Origin: Lachnospiraceae bacterium
GTDB lineage: Bacteria > Bacillota > Clostridia > Lachnospirales > Lachnospiraceae
Length of the DNA stretch: 64,000 nucleotides
Direction: 5' to 3'
NCBI GenBank assembly: GCA_017624235.1
Contig: JAGANL010000023.1
Location: 1 to 64,000 of the forward strand
The position numbers and the translations under genes are program-made. The notes under the pieces were generated by a model that was not told the origin of the DNA, did no database searches, and was given only the letters and a program-made list of their open reading frames with translations. Shown here piece by piece: positions 55,479-64,000 of the stretch (positions within the stretch are counted from its first letter, which is position 1; each line of letters opens with the position of its first letter).

Positions 55479-57167
55479 TCAGTTTAAATCCGCTTTGACA
55501 AGCTTCGCCTGATTTTTCAGCTCTTTTGCATTGTCCAGCACGGCCTCTGTCATATCAATGCCGCCTAACAGTCTGGAAATTTCTTCCAGCTCTTCCTCCT
55601 TCAAAAGCTCTCTGATCTGTGTGGTCGTACTGCCTCCTGTAGTCTGTTTTTCAATGACAAAATGCGTATCTGCCATTGCAGCAATCTGGGGCAGATGCGT
55701 AATACAGATAATCTGATGCCTCTTCGCCAAAAGCGCCAGCTTCTGAGATACCTTCCATGCCGTTCGTCCACTGATCCCGGCATCGATTTCATCAAAAATC
55801 ATAGTCGGCGTCGCATCCTTATCCGCAAGCACTGTCTTTAATGCCAGCATGATTCTGGAGAGCTCACCTCCGCTTGCCACGCTGCCAAGGGGCTTCATCG
55901 GCTCACCCGGATTGGTGGATATCATAAATTCGACCTCATCCGTACCCTCTCTGGTAAATTGAGAAAGCCTGCGTACTGCAATCTCAAACTGCACATCCAG
56001 AAAATTCAAGTCCACCAGTGCCTCTGTCATTTTGGCGGCAAGCTCCTCTGCCTTTCTCCTGCGCACCTCACCTGCCTGCTCACAAAGCTTTTGAAGCTGT
56101 GCTTCTTCCTCCTGCTTATGAAGCTCCAGCTTCTCCTGATAGGCCGTATAGTCTGCCAGCTTCTCACACTGGGCGGCAATTTTCTCCCTTTCCGCACAGA
56201 TAGCGGCATAATCCTTTCCATATTTATCCTTTAAACGGTTCCATTCATTGAGCCTTTCCTCGGTTTCTTTAAAATCCTGTTCATCGAAGGAAAGTTCGGA
56301 CAAATAATCAGAAAGCTCTCTGTTAAAATCATTTAACAGGCTGTCAATCTGCATCAGCTGAGCGGCCAGCTCCTGCGCATGTCCATCATACTGGGCTACG
56401 GAGGAAAGCTCTCTGACCGCACGTCCGAGCGTCTCTCCTGCACCCTCCGCCTGTTCATATCCGGTCATATGATACGCATTATAAGCTGCTTCCGCAATTT
56501 TTCTGGCATTGGACATTCTGCGGTAATCTGCCTCCAGCTGTTCGTCCTCTCCTTCTTTTAAATCCGCCCTGTCAATTTCCTCCAGCTCAAACTGCAACAG
56601 GGACAGCTCTCTTTGACGCTCTCTTTCATCTACAGTCCCCTCGGAAAGCTCCGAGCAGATTTTCTGCCATTTGGTATAGTGTTCCCCAATTTTTTGCTTA
56701 CAATCCGACAGCTCTTCACCGCAAAAATCATCCAGAATTTCAAAATGCTTTCTTGCATGAAGAAGAGACTGATGCTCATGCTGTCCATGAATGTCCACCA
56801 GAATGCCCGAAAGCTCCTGCACCTGTCTGACACTGACCGTTTCCCCGTTAAATCGGCAAATACTGCGTGTCGGCATGATTCGCCTGGTCAGAAGCACCTC
56901 GCCATCCTCTTCCACAGGCAGTTCCATCTGTCTGAGCTTTTCGGCCGTTTCTCCATCCACCTGAAAGGTCAGCTCTACCAGCGCATATTCTGCACCGTTT
57001 CGAATCAGATCCTTATCTGCTTTTGCCCCAAGCGCCAAAGAGATGGAACCGATGATAATCGATTTTCCGGCTCCGGTTTCACCGGTGAGGATGTTCAGTT
57101 TCTCTCCAAACCATACTTCTGTCTCCTGAATCAGAGCCAGATTCTTCACATGTAAGCTTACCAGCAT
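55479..57167 (-). CDS. recN: DNA repair protein RecN
   Basis: SMC-like ATPase that acts early at double-strand breaks. Walker A TGETGAGKSIIIGSISLALG, long central coiled coil (about 170-380), signature SVASGGELSRIMLALK and Walker B TMIFDEIDAGISGRTA with the switch ICITHLPQIAA. 562 aa. It lies after argR as in Bacillus. No LexA box was seen directly upstream. Confidence 0.95.
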   Translation of the reverse strand: MLVSLHVKNLALIQETEVWFGEKLNILTGETGAGKSIIIGSISLALGAKADKDLIRNGAEYALVELTFQVDGETAEKLRQMELPVEEDGEVLLTRRIMPTRSICRFNGETVSVRQVQELSGILVDIHGQHEHQSLLHARKHFEILDDFCGEELSDCKQKIGEHYTKWQKICSELSEGTVDERERQRELSLLQFELEEIDRADLKEGEDEQLEADYRRMSNARKIAEAAYNAYHMTGYEQAEGAGETLGRAVRELSSVAQYDGHAQELAAQLMQIDSLLNDFNRELSDYLSELSFDEQDFKETEERLNEWNRLKDKYGKDYAAICAEREKIAAQCEKLADYTAYQEKLELHKQEEEAQLQKLCEQAGEVRRRKAEELAAKMTEALVDLNFLDVQFEIAVRRLSQFTREGTDEVEFMISTNPGEPMKPLGSVASGGELSRIMLALKTVLADKDATPTMIFDEIDAGISGRTAWKVSQKLALLAKRHQIICITHLPQIAAMADTHFVIEKQTTGGSTTTQIRELLKEEELEEISRLLGGIDMTEAVLDNAKELKNQAKLVKADLN

Positions 57168-57192
57168 ATCCTACCCTACCTGCCTTCTTTTG

Positions 57193-57645
57193 CTATTCCC
57201 CTAACATCTGTCGTAATTTGCCAATCACAATATCCGCTTCCTCCGAAGAATGAGTGGCCGCCATGATGGTATCATCCCCGGCAATACAGCCCACTACTTC
57301 TTCAAATTTCATGGCATCCAGCGCTGCTGCAACCGCCATAGCCATGCCAGAGACGGTCTTCAAAACAAGAAGATTCTGGGCTCTCTCCATGGAAACCAGC
57401 CCATCCTTTAATATACGGATGAACTTATCTCCCAGATGACTGTCATCCTGACGAAATACGACATACTTGTTCCCGCCATCTCCGGTAGGCACCTTGGAAA
57501 GCTTCAGTTCCCGTATATCTCTGGATACCGTCGCCTGTGTCACACCAAAGCCTGCCTCCCTGAGCTTCTCCGCCAGTTCCTCCTGTGTGCCGATATTGTA
57601 TTTTTCAATCAGTTCCACGATTGCACTGTGTCTTTTCTGCTTCAT
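57193..57645 (-). CDS. argR: arginine repressor ArgR/AhrC
   Basis: Hexameric regulator of arginine biosynthesis and breakdown. N-terminal winged HTH (GTQEELAEKLREAGFGVTQA, then TVSRDIRELKLSKVP) and C-terminal arginine-binding, oligomerising domain (FEEVVGCIAGDDTIMAA). 150 aa, the normal length. It sits between nadK and recN, the conserved position. Confidence 0.94.
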   Translation of the reverse strand: MKQKRHSAIVELIEKYNIGTQEELAEKLREAGFGVTQATVSRDIRELKLSKVPTGDGGNKYVVFRQDDSHLGDKFIRILKDGLVSMERAQNLLVLKTVSGMAMAVAAALDAMKFEEVVGCIAGDDTIMAATHSSEEADIVIGKLRQMLGE

Positions 57646-57663
57646 ATCTGCCCTGTCCCCTTC

Positions 57664-58512
57664 CTAACCACTCATTTTCTTATGTAGTGTCTCCAGAAAG
57701 CTTACACTGCTCAGCTTCAGGATTCTGGTTTCCTTCTCGCTTCTTCGGACTTCCATACGGTCTCCCGTATATAACACGATCGGATGGCTTCCGTCAAAAT
57801 TAGCCTCCACCTGCTGCCTGCGTCCATCCTTTCCGGCAGCAATTTCAATTTCAATCGTATCCTCCGGAGACAGCACAATACTTCTTGTATTCAACGTATG
57901 CGGACAGATGGGTGTCATAAGCAGAAGCTTGGCTCCAGGCTCTACAATCGGCCCGCCTGCTGACAGATTATATCCGGTCGATCCGGTTGGTGTGGATATG
58001 ATAATACCATCCGCATTATAGCTGTTTAACAGCTGTCCATTCACCCAAATATGATAATGAATGATCTGAAAGCTGCCGCTCCTGGTGACTACAATGTCAT
58101 TCAGTGCATAAGCTGCATCGACAATCTTTCCGTTTCGCAGCATTCTTCCCTCTACCATCATACGATGTTCGATTTCAAATTCGCCCTCTAAGAGTCTCGG
58201 AAGAATCTGCTCGAGTCCGGTCTGCTCAATTTCAGTCAGATAACCCAGGCTTCCCAGATTCACACCTAACAAAGGAATGTCCTTTTCCACAATATCCCTG
58301 GCCGCCTGCAGCATCGTACCATCACCGCCCAGCACCAGAATACAATCGGTATCATCCGGAATTTCAGCCGCATCCGTATAGTGGTCGTCCGTGCCCTCCG
58401 TAAATTGCACCAGGCAGCTCCTTCCATGTGTCTCCAGATAATTCTTAATATAGGATGTCGTCTTTAATTCCGGATCCTTCGGCCGGTTTGTAATGACACA
58501 AAAATGCTTCAT
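57664..58512 (-). CDS. nadK: NAD kinase
   Basis: Phosphorylates NAD to NADP. GGDGTMLQAAR carries the catalytic Asp; GVNLGSLGYLTE, NADGIIISTPTGSTGYNLSAGG form the NAD site. Start at 58512 (MKHFCVIT) after AGGGTGAG; the frame opens to 58560. 282 aa. Between tlyA and argR. Confidence 0.94.
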   Translation of the reverse strand: MKHFCVITNRPKDPELKTTSYIKNYLETHGRSCLVQFTEGTDDHYTDAAEIPDDTDCILVLGGDGTMLQAARDIVEKDIPLLGVNLGSLGYLTEIEQTGLEQILPRLLEGEFEIEHRMMVEGRMLRNGKIVDAAYALNDIVVTRSGSFQIIHYHIWVNGQLLNSYNADGIIISTPTGSTGYNLSAGGPIVEPGAKLLLMTPICPHTLNTRSIVLSPEDTIEIEIAAGKDGRRQQVEANFDGSHPIVLYTGDRMEVRRSEKETRILKLSSVSFLETLHKKMSG

Positions 58513-58525
58513 AATCTCACCCTGC

Positions 58526-59368
58526 TTATTTATGCTGTCCCGCTCCTGCCAGCGTATCATGCGCCTGTTCCACGGTTTTCTGAATCAGACCGGTCAGTTC
58601 CTCCTGCGGGATCGTCCTCGCGCTTCCTGCTTCCGTCTTCTGAAGATACATCAGATATTCAATATTTCCCTCCGGCCCCTTGATGGGAGAAAAGGAAAGT
58701 GCCAGCACATCAAATCCGCTCTCACAGGCAAAGCCTGTTACCCGTTCGATGACCTCTCTGTGAATCTCAGGTTCCCGTACTACACCATTTTTGCCAACCT
58801 TCTCCCTTCCCGCCTCAAACTGCGGCTTGATCAGGCATACCATCCTGCCGGCGGCCTTCAGAAGCTTTCTGACCGGCGGCAAAATCTTGTCCAGGGAAAT
58901 AAAGGAGACATCCACTGAAGCAAAATCCAGGTCATCTTCAATATCCTCTCTGACCATGTAGCGGAAATTCGTTTTTTCCATACAGACTACACGTTCATCG
59001 TTTCGCAGCTTCCAGTCCAGCTGTCCGCTTCCCACATCGACGGAATAGACCTTCACGGCTCCGTTCTGCAGCATACAGTCGGTAAACCCACCGGTAGAAG
59101 CGCCGATATCCATACAGATTTTCCCCTCCAGAGAAAGTCCAAACTCATTCACGGCCTTCTCCAGCTTCAATCCGCCACGGCTCACATATTTCAGGGCATG
59201 TCCCTTCACCTCCAGGGATTTGATCTTATCCTCAGAAAACATGGTGCCTGCTTTATCCTCTCGCTGCCCATTGACAAAGACATTACCTGCCATAATGATG
59301 GCTTTGGCTTTTTCTCTGGACTGCGCATAGCCGTTCTTTACCAATAATACATCCAATCGTTCCTTCAT
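58526..59368 (-). CDS. tlyA: TlyA family rRNA 2'-O-methyltransferase
   Basis: N-terminal S4 RNA-binding domain (MKERLDVLLVKNGYAQSREKA) and C-terminal FtsJ/RrmJ-type methyltransferase with SAM motif CMDIGASTGGFTDCMLQ. The family methylates 16S and/or 23S rRNA; it has also been called haemolysin A. 280 aa. AAGG lies before the ATG. Located 11 bp after dxs, as yqxC in Bacillus. Confidence 0.92.
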   Translation of the reverse strand: MKERLDVLLVKNGYAQSREKAKAIIMAGNVFVNGQREDKAGTMFSEDKIKSLEVKGHALKYVSRGGLKLEKAVNEFGLSLEGKICMDIGASTGGFTDCMLQNGAVKVYSVDVGSGQLDWKLRNDERVVCMEKTNFRYMVREDIEDDLDFASVDVSFISLDKILPPVRKLLKAAGRMVCLIKPQFEAGREKVGKNGVVREPEIHREVIERVTGFACESGFDVLALSFSPIKGPEGNIEYLMYLQKTEAGSARTIPQEELTGLIQKTVEQAHDTLAGAGQHK

Positions 59369-59379
59369 GTGACACCTTC

Positions 59380-61245
59380 CTACAGCGAAACATATTCCGT
59401 AATGATTCGCTTGACGATGGATTCCTCGTCAATGCCGACTTCCCTGCGCAGAAGCTCTACATTACCGTGCTCCACATACTCATCCGGAATGCAGATGGTC
59501 AAAAGCTCGCTGTCTGCACCAATCCGGTCCATAAATTCACGTACCTTCTCTCCATAGCCTCCGCTTGCCACATTCTCCTCCAATGTGACTAACAGCTTGT
59601 GCTCTTTTAAAACCCCACAGATCATTTCCTCATCAATAGGCTTTACAAATCTGGCATTTACCAGACTGCAGGAATATCCCTTTTCCTTTAGCTGCTCTCT
59701 GACCGCAACGGCCGTTTTGACCATGCTGCCTACTGCCAGAAGGACAATGTCCTCTTCCTCATAGATATACTCTGCCCTGCCGTATTCCATGGGTGCACGA
59801 TATTCCTTCAACCCACTGTAGGCCTCTCCTCTCGGATAACGAATAGCAGTCGGCACTCCTAACTCCAGTGCAAATTTCAGCATATCGGAAAGCTCCCACT
59901 TATTTTTCGGAGCCATAATGTGCATATTCGGAATGGAAGATAAATAGGACAGATCAAAAATACCCTGATGCGTCTCCCCGTCGCTTCCCACCAGACCTGC
60001 ACGGTCAATGGCAAATACCACCGGAAGATTCTGAATACAGACATCGTGCACAATCTGGTCATAGGCTCTTTGCAGAAAAGAGGAGTAAATTGCCACGATG
60101 GGCTTTAAGCCTCCTGCTGCCAGTCCCGCTGCAAAGGTCACAGCATGCTCTTCCGCAATTCCCACATCAAAAAACCGATCCGGGTACATATTACGGAAAC
60201 GTTTGAGTCCCGTACCATCCGGCATGGCTGCTGTAATAGCCACAATCTTTTCATCCCGTGCCCCCAGCTTACACATGACCGTCGAAAAAATATCCGTATA
60301 ATTCGGAGTTGTCCTTGGTTTGGAAGGCAGTCCCGTAGCAATTTCAAACGGCTCTGCCCCATGGAATCTGGCCGGATGTCTCTCTGCCGGCTCATATCCC
60401 TTTCCTTTTTCCGTCAGCACATGGACAAGCACCGCATTCTTGCATCGCTTCGCCTCCCGGAATACCCGTACCATTCCTTCGATATCATGTCCGTTCACCG
60501 GTCCTAAATAGGTAATGCCCATATCCTCAAAAAACATTCCCGGTATCACAAGCTGCTTAAAGCTGCTCTTGGCCCTGCGAATCCCCTGTATCACAGCCTT
60601 ACCGTATCTAGGCACCTCCTGCAGCCTGTTATAGATGCCTTCCTTCAGATCCAGATAGTTATTGGCCGTTCGGATATTGTTCAGATATTTGGACACCCCT
60701 CCTACATTTTCCGAAATTGACATATTGTTGTCATTTAATACAATGATAAAATTGGTCTCCAGACGAGAGGCATTGTTCAATGCTTCATAGGCCATTCCAC
60801 CGGTCAGCGCCCCGTCCCCGATGACCGATACGACCGTCGATTTCTGCCCGAGAATATCCCTCGCCTTTACCAGTCCGAGTCCTGCTGAAATAGAGGTCGA
60901 GCTGTGTCCGGTATCAAAGCTGTCACAGGGACTTTCCTTTCTCTTGGGGAAACCGCTCATACCGCCGTATTTACGAAGCGTTTCAAAACCGTCCCTTCTT
61001 CCCGTCAAAAGCTTGTGGGTATACGATTGATGCCCTACATCCCAAATAATTTTATCCTCCGGTAAATTCAGGCTCAGATGCAGCGCCATGGTCAGTTCTA
61101 CCGCTCCCAGATTGGAGCCCAGATGTCCTCCGGTCACACTGATTTTCTGGATCAGAAATTCCCGGATTTCCGCCGCCAGATTTTCATAATCCGCCGGAGC
61201 AATCTTTTTGATGTCATTTGCCTGTTCAATCTGTTCAAGAAGCAT
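59380..61245 (-). CDS. dxs: 1-deoxy-D-xylulose-5-phosphate synthase
   Basis: Thiamine-diphosphate enzyme joining pyruvate and glyceraldehyde 3-phosphate, first step of the MEP isoprenoid pathway. VGHQSYTHKLLTGRRD, TPP motif GDGALTGGMAYEALNNA, GITYLGPVNGHDIE, transketolase domain DVGIAEEHAVTFAAG, C-terminal IPDEYVEHG. 621 aa. Its cofactor and substrate come from ThiN and TpiA/Gap metabolism. It lies between ispA and tlyA, each separated by 11-12 bp. Confidence 0.96.
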   Translation of the reverse strand: MLLEQIEQANDIKKIAPADYENLAAEIREFLIQKISVTGGHLGSNLGAVELTMALHLSLNLPEDKIIWDVGHQSYTHKLLTGRRDGFETLRKYGGMSGFPKRKESPCDSFDTGHSSTSISAGLGLVKARDILGQKSTVVSVIGDGALTGGMAYEALNNASRLETNFIIVLNDNNMSISENVGGVSKYLNNIRTANNYLDLKEGIYNRLQEVPRYGKAVIQGIRRAKSSFKQLVIPGMFFEDMGITYLGPVNGHDIEGMVRVFREAKRCKNAVLVHVLTEKGKGYEPAERHPARFHGAEPFEIATGLPSKPRTTPNYTDIFSTVMCKLGARDEKIVAITAAMPDGTGLKRFRNMYPDRFFDVGIAEEHAVTFAAGLAAGGLKPIVAIYSSFLQRAYDQIVHDVCIQNLPVVFAIDRAGLVGSDGETHQGIFDLSYLSSIPNMHIMAPKNKWELSDMLKFALELGVPTAIRYPRGEAYSGLKEYRAPMEYGRAEYIYEEEDIVLLAVGSMVKTAVAVREQLKEKGYSCSLVNARFVKPIDEEMICGVLKEHKLLVTLEENVASGGYGEKVREFMDRIGADSELLTICIPDEYVEHGNVELLRREVGIDEESIVKRIITEYVSL

Positions 61246-61257
61246 ATCTGTGCACCT

Positions 61258-62133
61258 CTATTTTTCTCTGGTAATCAGTTCTTCCACCAGTTTTTCCAAA
61301 AATTCATTTTTCTGTTCAAAGGAAGCTAACAGCTCCACAGCCTCCCTGGAAAGCCTTTCCTGATCCTCCCTGGCCTGTGCAAGGCCCTTTAAGGTCACAT
61401 AGGTTGCCTTATGGTTCTTCTCATCGCTTCCGGTCTGTTTGCCAAGCACCTCTAAGGAGCTGGTCACATCCAGAATATCATCCTGAATCTGAAATGCAAT
61501 ACCGATCAGATAACCGATACGCTCCATCTTTGCCGTCTCTTCCTCCGTTGCCCCGGCCAGCACAGCGCCAATCATCAGGGCATCCTGAATCAGGGCAGCC
61601 GTCTTATGCTCATGAATAAACAGTAAAAGTTCCTCCGTTACCTCGCTGCCTGCTTCCTCGGCCTCAATATCCGCTGTCTGTCCACCCAGCATACCGGATA
61701 TACCTGCTTTCCCTGCTAAAATTCCGATGGCTCTGCCGACCCTGTCAGGATGCTTTGACAAAGCAAAGGCCTTCGCTGCCGTTTCAAACGCATAGGTTAA
61801 CAGTCCGTCTCCGGCCAGTACGGCCATAACCTCACCATACTGCGCCCAGGTGGACTTTCTGCCTCTTCGGTATTCGTCATTATCCATACATGGCAGATCG
61901 TCATGTACCAGAGAATAGGTATGTATCATCTCGATGGCAGCCATAAACGGCTCTGCCTCCCTGCCATTTCCTCCAAACATCCGGTAGGCCTCCTGTACGA
62001 ACAGTGGGCGCAGCCTCTTTCCCCCTGCTAACATACTGTAATTCATGGCTTCAATCACATGCTTCTGATATCCGGCCTCTTTTGGCAGATAGGATTTGAT
62101 TATCTGCTCCACCTGTTCGGTTCTTGCTTCCAT
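61258..62133 (-). CDS. ispA: polyprenyl synthetase (geranyl/farnesyl diphosphate synthase)
   Basis: Prenyl chain elongation from IPP and DMAPP. First Asp-rich motif LVHDDLPCMDNDEYRRGRKS, second QIQDDILDVTSS; GKRLRPLF near the N-terminus. ATG at 62133 is one base after the xseB stop and follows GGAAGG; a GTG six codons upstream is less likely. 291 aa. Product length not predicted with certainty, farnesyl most likely. Confidence 0.93.
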   Translation of the reverse strand: MEARTEQVEQIIKSYLPKEAGYQKHVIEAMNYSMLAGGKRLRPLFVQEAYRMFGGNGREAEPFMAAIEMIHTYSLVHDDLPCMDNDEYRRGRKSTWAQYGEVMAVLAGDGLLTYAFETAAKAFALSKHPDRVGRAIGILAGKAGISGMLGGQTADIEAEEAGSEVTEELLLFIHEHKTAALIQDALMIGAVLAGATEEETAKMERIGYLIGIAFQIQDDILDVTSSLEVLGKQTGSDEKNHKATYVTLKGLAQAREDQERLSREAVELLASFEQKNEFLEKLVEELITREK

Positions 62134-62134
62134 T

Positions 62135-62353
62135 TCATCCTTCCAATTCACTCAGACCACCATCCTCATTCAGTTTCAGCACCTTTTTTTCTACCCTGTC
62201 TATCGTCTCATTGCACTGCTTTAACAGCTTCATGCCCTGCTCATAATATTGAAAGGACTGCTCCAGCGTAGTCTCCTCCGACTCCAGTACATGCAGCAGT
62301 TCTTCGATTTTCTTAAAGTTCTCTTCCAGATTTTCTTTCTTCTTTTCTGCCAT
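62135..62353 (-). CDS. xseB: exodeoxyribonuclease VII small subunit
   Basis: 72-residue helical partner of XseA. Family pattern FKKIEELLHVLESEETTLEQ and FQYYEQGMKLLKQCN is clear, with an acidic C-terminus. GGAGAGGA lies before the ATG. It is 12 bp after xseA and followed one base later by ispA. Confidence 0.93.
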   Translation of the reverse strand: MAEKKKENLEENFKKIEELLHVLESEETTLEQSFQYYEQGMKLLKQCNETIDRVEKKVLKLNEDGGLSELEG

Positions 62354-62365
62354 ATGTCCTCTCCA

Positions 62366-63589
62366 TCACTCCGTTGTCCACACCCTTGCGGAATCTGTTT
62401 CCGTCACCCGTGCCAGAATCCTTCCGTTCTTTACCTGTATGGAAAGCTCTTCCCCTTCCTTTACCTGTGTGACGTCCGTAACCGTCCTTCCGGTGCTGTC
62501 CGACACGTAGGAAAATCCCTGGCTCAGCTTATCTAACGGCGAAAGCCCTTTTAACCGCTCTGCATACAATGCCAGACTGTGTTTGCGTTTCAAAAGCTTA
62601 TGACGCACTGCCTCCTGCATGGCCTCCAGAAGCTTATCCGCTGTCAATCTCTTTTCCCGTATCTGGCTCTGCGGACTCAACATCCGAAGACGCAGGCCGT
62701 ACCTTTCTGTCCAACTGCGGTATTCCTGCAGCCTTCCTTCTACTGCTCTGTTCAGATGCTCTGCATACTCCGTAAGCTGCCCCTCCAGCACGGAAAATTC
62801 CATCACGGCAAGCTCTGCTGCTGCAGACGGAGTAGGCGCCCGAAGATCCGCCACATAGTCTGCAATGGTTGTATCCGTTTCATGCCCCACCGCAGAAATG
62901 ACAGGCACAGAACAGTCAAAAATGGCCTGCACTACCATTTCCTCATTAAAAGCCCATAAGTCCTCAATAGAGCCGCCTCCTCTTCCTACGATCATGACGT
63001 CCACACCTATTTGCTCCAGTGCATGAATACCGTTCACGATACTGGGGACCGCTGCCTCTCCCTGCACAATGGCCGGATACAGAATAATCTGTACATATGG
63101 ATTCCGCCTGTGCGCAATCTGAATAATATCCCTTACGGCAGCTCCCGTCGAAGCGGTTACCACACCCAATGTAGAAATATAACGCGGAATGGGCTGCTTA
63201 TATTCCTCTGCAAACATTCCACGCTCTGCCAGGCTTCGTTTGAGCTGTTCATACCGTTCATACAAAAGACCGGCTCCGTACAATTCGATTTCCCTTGCAT
63301 AGAGCTGATACTTTCCGTCCCGTTCATAGACATCCACCGTACCGGTAACAATGACCTGCTGGCCCTCCTCCAGACGAAACGAAAGCCCTTTGCGGTTTCC
63401 TGCAAACATGACGCAGGATAAGGTTCCCTTAGCATCCTTCAGGGTGAAATAGAGATGCCCGGAGGTATGGTACTTACAATTGCTGACCTCGCCCTTTACA
63501 CAAAGGTTTCGCAGCAGAAAATCCTGCGTGAACATATTTTTGATATAAGAATTGACCTGTGCTACCGTATAAACACTCTTATTTGCCAT
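62366..63589 (-). CDS. xseA: exodeoxyribonuclease VII large subunit
   Basis: Catalytic subunit degrading single-stranded DNA from both ends. N-terminal OB-fold (VYTVAQVNSYIKNMF, VKGEVSNCKYHTSGHLYF), nuclease core MIVGRGGGSIEDLWAFNEE, SAVGHETDTTIADYVADLRA and a C-terminal helical region. 407 aa. GAGGAG lies before the ATG. It directly follows nusB; folD, present between them in Bacillus, is absent. Confidence 0.95.
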   Translation of the reverse strand: MANKSVYTVAQVNSYIKNMFTQDFLLRNLCVKGEVSNCKYHTSGHLYFTLKDAKGTLSCVMFAGNRKGLSFRLEEGQQVIVTGTVDVYERDGKYQLYAREIELYGAGLLYERYEQLKRSLAERGMFAEEYKQPIPRYISTLGVVTASTGAAVRDIIQIAHRRNPYVQIILYPAIVQGEAAVPSIVNGIHALEQIGVDVMIVGRGGGSIEDLWAFNEEMVVQAIFDCSVPVISAVGHETDTTIADYVADLRAPTPSAAAELAVMEFSVLEGQLTEYAEHLNRAVEGRLQEYRSWTERYGLRLRMLSPQSQIREKRLTADKLLEAMQEAVRHKLLKRKHSLALYAERLKGLSPLDKLSQGFSYVSDSTGRTVTDVTQVKEGEELSIQVKNGRILARVTETDSARVWTTE

Positions 63590-63603
63590 ATGCTCCTCTG
63601 ATA

Positions 63604-64000
63604 TCAGTCGGCAAACTTTGCAAGCACTGCATTGATAAATTTTGCCGATCCGTCCTGTCCGAATTTCTTCGCCAGCTCTACTGCTTCATTGATTGCTACC
63701 GAGGTTGGAATGTCCTCATCATACCGGATCTCATAAACCGCCAGACGAAGCAGAGTAATATCCACCTTTCCCATACGCGCAACCGTCCAGCCCTCCGCTT
63801 TTTCTCCAATCATGGCATCAATTTCTTCGAGATGCTCTACGATTTTCTCATACTTTGCCTTGATTTCCTCGGTATCCTGCACATCAGCCTCTACCTCTTC
63901 GTCCTCAAAGAACAGTTGAATCTGCTCCGGCATCTCCTCTTTTTCATTAAATTCTATCCGAAACAACAGCTTAAACAGCTGCTCCCTCATTTCTCTTCTC
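63604..64000 (-). CDS. nusB: transcription antitermination factor NusB, 5' end outside window
   Basis: Helical RNA-binding protein that, with NusE, supports rRNA antitermination. The C-terminal half is diagnostic ([43 protein letters not shown]). An ATG lies at 63990, but the frame continues open to the window edge as RRE, matching the usual [14 protein letters not shown]-terminus, so the true start is probably a few codons beyond 64000. First visible gene of the nusB-xseA block. Confidence 0.92.
   Translation of the reverse strand, partial: RREMREQLFKLLFRIEFNEKEEMPEQIQLFFEDEEVEADVQDTEEIKAKYEKIVEHLEEIDAMIGEKAEGWTVARMGKVDITLLRLAVYEIRYDEDIPTSVAINEAVELAKKFGQDGSAKFINAVLAKFAD

Noticed and set aside
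1..64000. tRNA or rRNA genes, CRISPR arrays, prophage or toxin-antitoxin and defence islands
   Set aside because: None recognised on either strand by reading; almost all the sequence is occupied by conserved housekeeping genes.

Overview
The window is chromosomal DNA from an endospore-forming, low-to-moderate GC Gram-positive bacterium of the class Clostridia, most likely Lachnospiraceae (inferred from protein similarity and gene order; no 16S rRNA is present). Evidence includes spoIVB, spoIIM, spoVB-like, Spo0A-type and CotF-like genes, an RNase Y/RecX/RemA/NFACT gene set, strong AGGAGG ribosome sites, and TTGACA-N17-TATAAT promoters. Most genes lie on the minus strand. I see no rRNA, tRNA, CRISPR array or prophage.

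Layout. 1-1268: the 3' part of an AT-rich IS30-family transposase gene, then about 590 bp without a gene that holds several stem-loops and a 264-bp element with near-perfect 50-bp terminal inverted repeats. 1269-4277: secG-rnr-smpB (export, RNA decay, trans-translation); the expected ssrA is not next to smpB. 4425-10182: oppBCDFA peptide importer, with a strong promoter and two leader dyads. 10381-20337: the lower half of glycolysis (gap, pgk, tpiA, gpmI, eno), interrupted by thiN, a purple-acid-phosphatase-like lipoprotein and a CDF cation transporter. 20558-24790: a PHP phosphatase, an uncharacterised protein and iscS-iscU-mnmA (sulfur mobilisation, Fe-S clusters and tRNA thiolation). 24926-29720: a SpoVB-like flippase, DAHP synthase, and the nudix-spoIIM-xerD cluster. 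29769-41703: an aminotransferase, rny, recA-recX under a clear SOS promoter, a zinc-ribbon membrane protein, then yloC-remA-gmk-rpoZ-rimO-pgsA-cinA. 41866-44255 (+): rqcH and a GNAT acetyltransferase. 44246-47673: bioY-bioB-bioD-bioA under a putative biotin-repressor operator. 47854-52081: two CotF-like genes, glgA, a receiver-less Spo0A-type DNA-binding protein and a MATE exporter. 52173-64000: a TrmH-family methylase, an SGNH hydrolase, and the Firmicute block nusB-xseA-xseB-ispA-dxs-tlyA-nadK-argR-recN-spoIVB.

Most of the window is conserved housekeeping DNA in a recognisable Firmicute order. The most unusual items are: (1) a Spo0A-family gene with an intact DNA-binding domain but no receiver, 3.3 kb downstream of spoIVB, where full-length spo0A normally sits; (2) the long-inverted-repeat element at 964-1227; (3) a structured leader or small-RNA candidate upstream of the SOS-controlled recA promoter; (4) a biotin operon with BioY and the last three synthetic steps but no bioF; (5) long perfect hairpins after spoIVB and before recA that are larger than ordinary terminators. 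Start sites were moved from the longest reading frame wherever a ribosome-binding site clearly favoured an internal start. Promoter and operator calls rest on consensus matching by eye.
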